The position numbers and the translations under genes are program-made. The notes beneath the pieces are model-generated. The model searched no databases. It was given only the letters and a program-made list of their open reading frames with translations, and was not told where the DNA came from. DNA of 7,979 bases from Proteobacteria bacterium UBA4575 (GTDB taxonomy: Bacteria > Pseudomonadota > Gammaproteobacteria > UBA4575): positions 8,489 to 16,467 of the forward strand of contig DGKH01000058.1 in NCBI GenBank assembly GCA_002386945.1. Reading direction: 5' to 3'. Positions 5,289 to 7,979 of this stretch are shown here, one piece after another. Within the stretch, counting starts at the first letter, position 1. Each line of letters begins with the position of its first letter.

Positions 5289-6367
5289 AGTGCTGCAATC
5301 ATATCGGCTAATGCTTCGACCGCCGACAACGTAGTGCCGTTATACATACTGGCACGCACACCACCCTGTTTGCGATGACCCGCTAAGCCCAACAGCCCCT
5401 GCGCCTCAGCCTGCGCCAAAAACCTCTGTAACCGTTGTTCATCACGGATATCAAAACTCACATTAATCTGTGAACGCAGCTCATCCGCAATCTTGTTGGA
5501 GGTCAGTGGCTGCGCGTCAATTGCCTGATATAGCAGGGCTGAACGCTCATTAGCAGCAGCCAGCATCGGTGCTAAACCACCCTGTGCCTGTAGCCATTGC
5601 AACATACGCAGAACACAGTAGACCGCAAAAACAGGGGTCGTATTTACAATCGATTGTTGTTGCGCATGGATGTCATAACGCAGCATATAAGGGGTTTGCT
5701 CTGCCGCTTGCTGCAGCAAATCTTCGCGCACAATAACAACGGTAACACCGGCAATACCTAAGGTTTTCTGTGCACCCGCATAAACCAAATCATAGTGCTC
5801 AAAATCAATCGGCCGCATTAATAAACAAGACGTCATATCTGCCACTACAGGCACAGCTACATCGGTGACATCAGCGAGCTGAATGCCTTCAATCGTTTCA
5901 TTTGGGGTGACATGAAGATAAGCACTATCGGCTGTAATCTGCCAATCATTCCGATCGCTAGCAGTCACGGCAACACCATCAGCTGTCTTATTTTCTGTTA
6001 CTGCCGACAGCATCTGCACACGGCCATACTTTTGCGCAAACTCGGCTGATCGACGCGACCAATGCCCACTATCGACATAGGTCATCAGCGACTTATTGGA
6101 GAGTAGATTTAATGGCAGGGCATCAAATTGGCCAGTGGCACCCGCCTGCATAAAGAGGATCTGAAATTCATTGGGAATGGCATAAAGAGAGCGTAGCAAT
6201 TGACGCGCTTGTTCAATAATAGCGGCAAATTCAGCGGAGCGATGACCCAGCTCAAGAATAGATAAACCACTGTTAGCATACTCGCGGATATCAAGCAGGA
6301 TCTGTTGCTTAACGCTGTCAGGCAACGCGGCTGGACCCGCTGCAAAATAATGTTGGCGCTGACTCAT
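5285..6367 (-). CDS. serC: Phosphoserine aminotransferase
   Basis: PLP enzyme of 360 residues that transfers the amino group of glutamate to 3-phosphohydroxypyruvate, giving phosphoserine (serine synthesis); it can also act in pyridoxine synthesis. FAAGPAALP (8-16) is the family start. LELGHRSAEF (38-47) holds the substrate-binding His41-Arg42; Trp103, Thr158 (PNETIEG), Asp177 (VADMTS) and Gln200-Lys201 (AGAQKT) form the PLP site, with Lys201 the Schiff-base lysine. Asn242-Thr243 and His331-Arg332 with Arg338 (GHRKQGGVRAS) complete it. Several strongly conserved neighbours differ: AQKTLGIAG where AQKNIGPAG is usual, and YNGTTL where YNAMPL is common, so this is a divergent but apparently intact copy. 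It begins 46 bases after the gyrA stop and is probably co-transcribed with it. Its final four bases are shared with the convergent epimerase gene. Unlike in relatives, pheA does not follow directly. Confidence 0.93.
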   Translation of the reverse strand: MSQRQHYFAAGPAALPDSVKQQILLDIREYANSGLSILELGHRSAEFAAIIEQARQLLRSLYAIPNEFQILFMQAGATGQFDALPLNLLSNKSLMTYVDSGHWSRRSAEFAQKYGRVQMLSAVTENKTADGVAVTASDRNDWQITADSAYLHVTPNETIEGIQLADVTDVAVPVVADMTSCLLMRPIDFEHYDLVYAGAQKTLGIAGVTVVIVREDLLQQAAEQTPYMLRYDIHAQQQSIVNTTPVFAVYCVLRMLQWLQAQGGLAPMLAAANERSALLYQAIDAQPLTSNKIADELRSQINVSFDIRDEQRLQRFLAQAEAQGLLGLAGHRKQGGVRASMYNGTTLSAVEALADMIAAL

Positions 6368-6393
6368 AATCTATTCTGCAAGACGGCCTCAAC

Positions 6394-6409
6394 CTGCAAA
6401 TTTATGCAG
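6394..6409. repeat. Short inverted repeat in the gyrA-serC gap
   Basis: CTGCAAATTTATGCAG has 5-base arms (CTGCA/TGCAG) around six AT bases, 27 bases upstream of the serC start. It is too weak and lacks the T-run for an intrinsic terminator. It could be a minor processing or regulatory structure or chance. The rest of the 46-base gap shows only weak ribosome-binding complementarity. Confidence 0.25.
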
Positions 6410-6413
6410 ACCG

Positions 6414-7979
6414 CTAGTGAATCGTTGGCTCGCTGCTATCTGAGGAATCATCATCCACTGAAGCATCATCAGCACTATCGATCGCATCATCTGCACCCTC
6501 TAGGGTTTGCACCGCCTCGATCTCTGTCATGTGCTCATCTTCACCTAGGCGAATCAAAGTCACACCTTGCGTATTACGTCCCATAGATGAGATCTCATGC
6601 ACTGCCGTACGTACCAGGGTACCTTGGTCAGTAATCAACATTGCTTGGTCATCTTCGGCCACCATCACCGCACCGATAACATCACCATTTCGATCTGTTG
6701 TCTGCACTGCAATCACGCCCTGACCACCACGTTTTTGTTGTGGGAAGTCCTGCATTGGTGTGCGCTTACCGAAACCGTTGGCTGTGCCAATCAAGACCTG
6801 ATGGGTCTCATCATTATGCTCAACCACCATGACTGAAATCACTTCATGCGATTCATCGATACGCATACCACGGACACCGGTTGCTGTACGACCCATTGGA
6901 CGCACATCTTGTTCAGCAAAACGAATCGACTTACCGGTACTCGCGACTAAGATCACATCATATTCACCAGTGGTTATTTCAACCCCGATGAGATGATCAC
7001 CTTCGCGTAGATCCAAGGCAATAATGCCGCTGGAGCGTGGACGCGAGAAATCCTCCAGAGGAGTCTTCTTGACCACACCCTGACTGGTTGCCATAAAGAC
7101 ATAGGCTTCCTGCGTAAAGTCTTTCACTGGCAAGATTGCATTAATACGCTCGTCTTCTTGCAGTGGTAATAGGTTCACAATAGGTTTACCACGCGAGGTA
7201 CGACCCGCCTGCGGTAGCTCGTAAACCTTCATCCAATACACTTTACCCAAGCTTGAGAAGCATAAGATGGTGTCGTGTGTATTGGCGACAAATAGGTTGT
7301 CGACAAAGTCTTCATCCTTAACTGAGGTTGCCGCTTTACCACGACCACCACGATGCTGTGCTTGATACACATCTAATGGCTGTGACTTCGCATAGCCAGC
7401 ATGAGACAGGGTAACGACTACATCTTCTTCTTGAATTAAGTCTTCTAGACTCAGGTCAACGCGCGCTGAACTAATTTCAGTGCGACGCTCATCACCAAAG
7501 TTTTCTTTAATCTCAGCCAATTCTTCCTGAATCACCTGCATTAACTTCTCAGGACTAGAAAGAATCAGTAATAAACCTTCGATTAAGCTCAACAACTCAG
7601 CGTAATCGCTAACAATCTTGTCTTGCTCTAAGCCAGTCAGTCGATGTAGACGCAAATCTAGAATCGCCTGTGCTTGCACTTCAGATAGGAAGTACTGGCC
7701 ATCATGTAGGCCCATCTCTGCCGCAATGTTTTCTGGGCGAGACGCGTCAGCACCTGCGCGCTGCAACATATCGGTGACCGCACCAGGCTGCCATGCTGTC
7801 TGCAATAAAGCGGCTCGAGCCTCAGCAGGATTAGATGACGCCTTAATCATTGCAATCACTTCATCGATATTCGCTAAGGCTACCGCTTGCCCTTCTAATA
7901 CATGGGCCTTTTCACGTGCTTTACGCAGCTCAAAAATAGTACGGCGCGTAACCACATCACGACGATGTCGTAAGAAGGC
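6414..7979 (-). CDS. gyrA: DNA gyrase subunit A, C-terminal two-thirds (5' end beyond window)
   Basis: The window holds the last 521 codons plus the stop; the frame stays open to the right edge, entering as AFLRHRRDVVTRRTIFELRKA. That is the end of the breakage-reunion core; the active-site tyrosine and the quinolone-resistance region lie outside. Next come the coiled-coil and gate region (QAQAILDLRLHRLTGLE, RRTEI) and the C-terminal beta-pinwheel that wraps DNA, with repeated blade motifs such as HDTILCFSSLGKVYWMKVYE, NGFGKRT and ITDQGTLVRT. The GyrA box, needed for negative supercoiling, is QHRGGRG (7338-7358), against QRRGGKG in E. coli. The protein ends in an Asp/Ser-rich acidic tail (about the last 28 residues), like the tail that tunes wrapping in E. 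coli. GTG at 7953-7955 is an internal valine codon, not a start. serC follows after 46 bases. Confidence 0.97.
   Translation of the reverse strand, partial: AFLRHRRDVVTRRTIFELRKAREKAHVLEGQAVALANIDEVIAMIKASSNPAEARAALLQTAWQPGAVTDMLQRAGADASRPENIAAEMGLHDGQYFLSEVQAQAILDLRLHRLTGLEQDKIVSDYAELLSLIEGLLLILSSPEKLMQVIQEELAEIKENFGDERRTEISSARVDLSLEDLIQEEDVVVTLSHAGYAKSQPLDVYQAQHRGGRGKAATSVKDEDFVDNLFVANTHDTILCFSSLGKVYWMKVYELPQAGRTSRGKPIVNLLPLQEDERINAILPVKDFTQEAYVFMATSQGVVKKTPLEDFSRPRSSGIIALDLREGDHLIGVEITTGEYDVILVASTGKSIRFAEQDVRPMGRTATGVRGMRIDESHEVISVMVVEHNDETHQVLIGTANGFGKRTPMQDFPQQKRGGQGVIAVQTTDRNGDVIGAVMVAEDDQAMLITDQGTLVRTAVHEISSMGRNTQGVTLIRLGEDEHMTEIEAVQTLEGADDAIDSADDASVDDDSSDSSEPTIH

Noticed and set aside
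7953..7955. GTG as a start codon of a truncated gyrA
   Set aside because: The frame continues upstream to the window edge with conserved GyrA residues, so this is an internal valine codon.

Overview
This window looks like part of a gammaproteobacterial chromosome. The right side holds the 3' two-thirds of gyrA and a complete serC. The left edge holds the 5' two-thirds of a fused chorismate mutase/prephenate dehydratase gene, pheA. All three lie on the minus strand in the order gyrA-serC-pheA, which is the familiar order in Pseudomonas and many relatives. The proteins align by eye with E. coli and Pseudomonas versions. Base composition looks fairly even, and I see no sharp change across the window. 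I cannot name a genus.

Layout from left to right: pheA (minus, running off the left edge); a 237-base divergent intergenic region with candidate promoters and a dyad; a two-gene plus-strand unit encoding an AMP-forming acyl/aminoacyl ligase and a fold-type III PLP decarboxylase; a convergent minus-strand gene for a small acyl carrier protein; a 214-base divergent intergenic region; a plus-strand UDP-glucuronate epimerase-like gene; serC (minus), which shares its stop-codon bases with the epimerase gene; a 46-base gap; and gyrA (minus, running off the right edge).

The notable part is the 4.6 kb between pheA and serC. Four genes sit inside a block of housekeeping genes that is normally contiguous. 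Three of them, the ligase, the carrier protein and the decarboxylase, form a plausible aminoacyl-ACP decarboxylation module: an amino acid is adenylated, loaded on the carrier's phosphopantetheine arm and decarboxylated there. The logic is that of VinN/VinL/VinO in vicenistatin biosynthesis, and of BtrI/BtrK in butirosin biosynthesis. As I recall, the same ligase, decarboxylase and carrier families are annotated as 'exosortase A system-associated' in exopolysaccharide loci of other Proteobacteria. The adjacent sugar-nucleotide epimerase, which should supply UDP-galacturonate, fits a surface-polysaccharide context. No exosortase, PEP-CTERM protein or glycosyltransferase is present here, so the pathway either has its remaining parts elsewhere or is a stand-alone module. 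The substrate and final product are not known from this sequence.

No tRNA, rRNA, CRISPR array, insertion sequence or convincing rho-independent terminator was found. No stretch longer than 300 bases lacks a gene.
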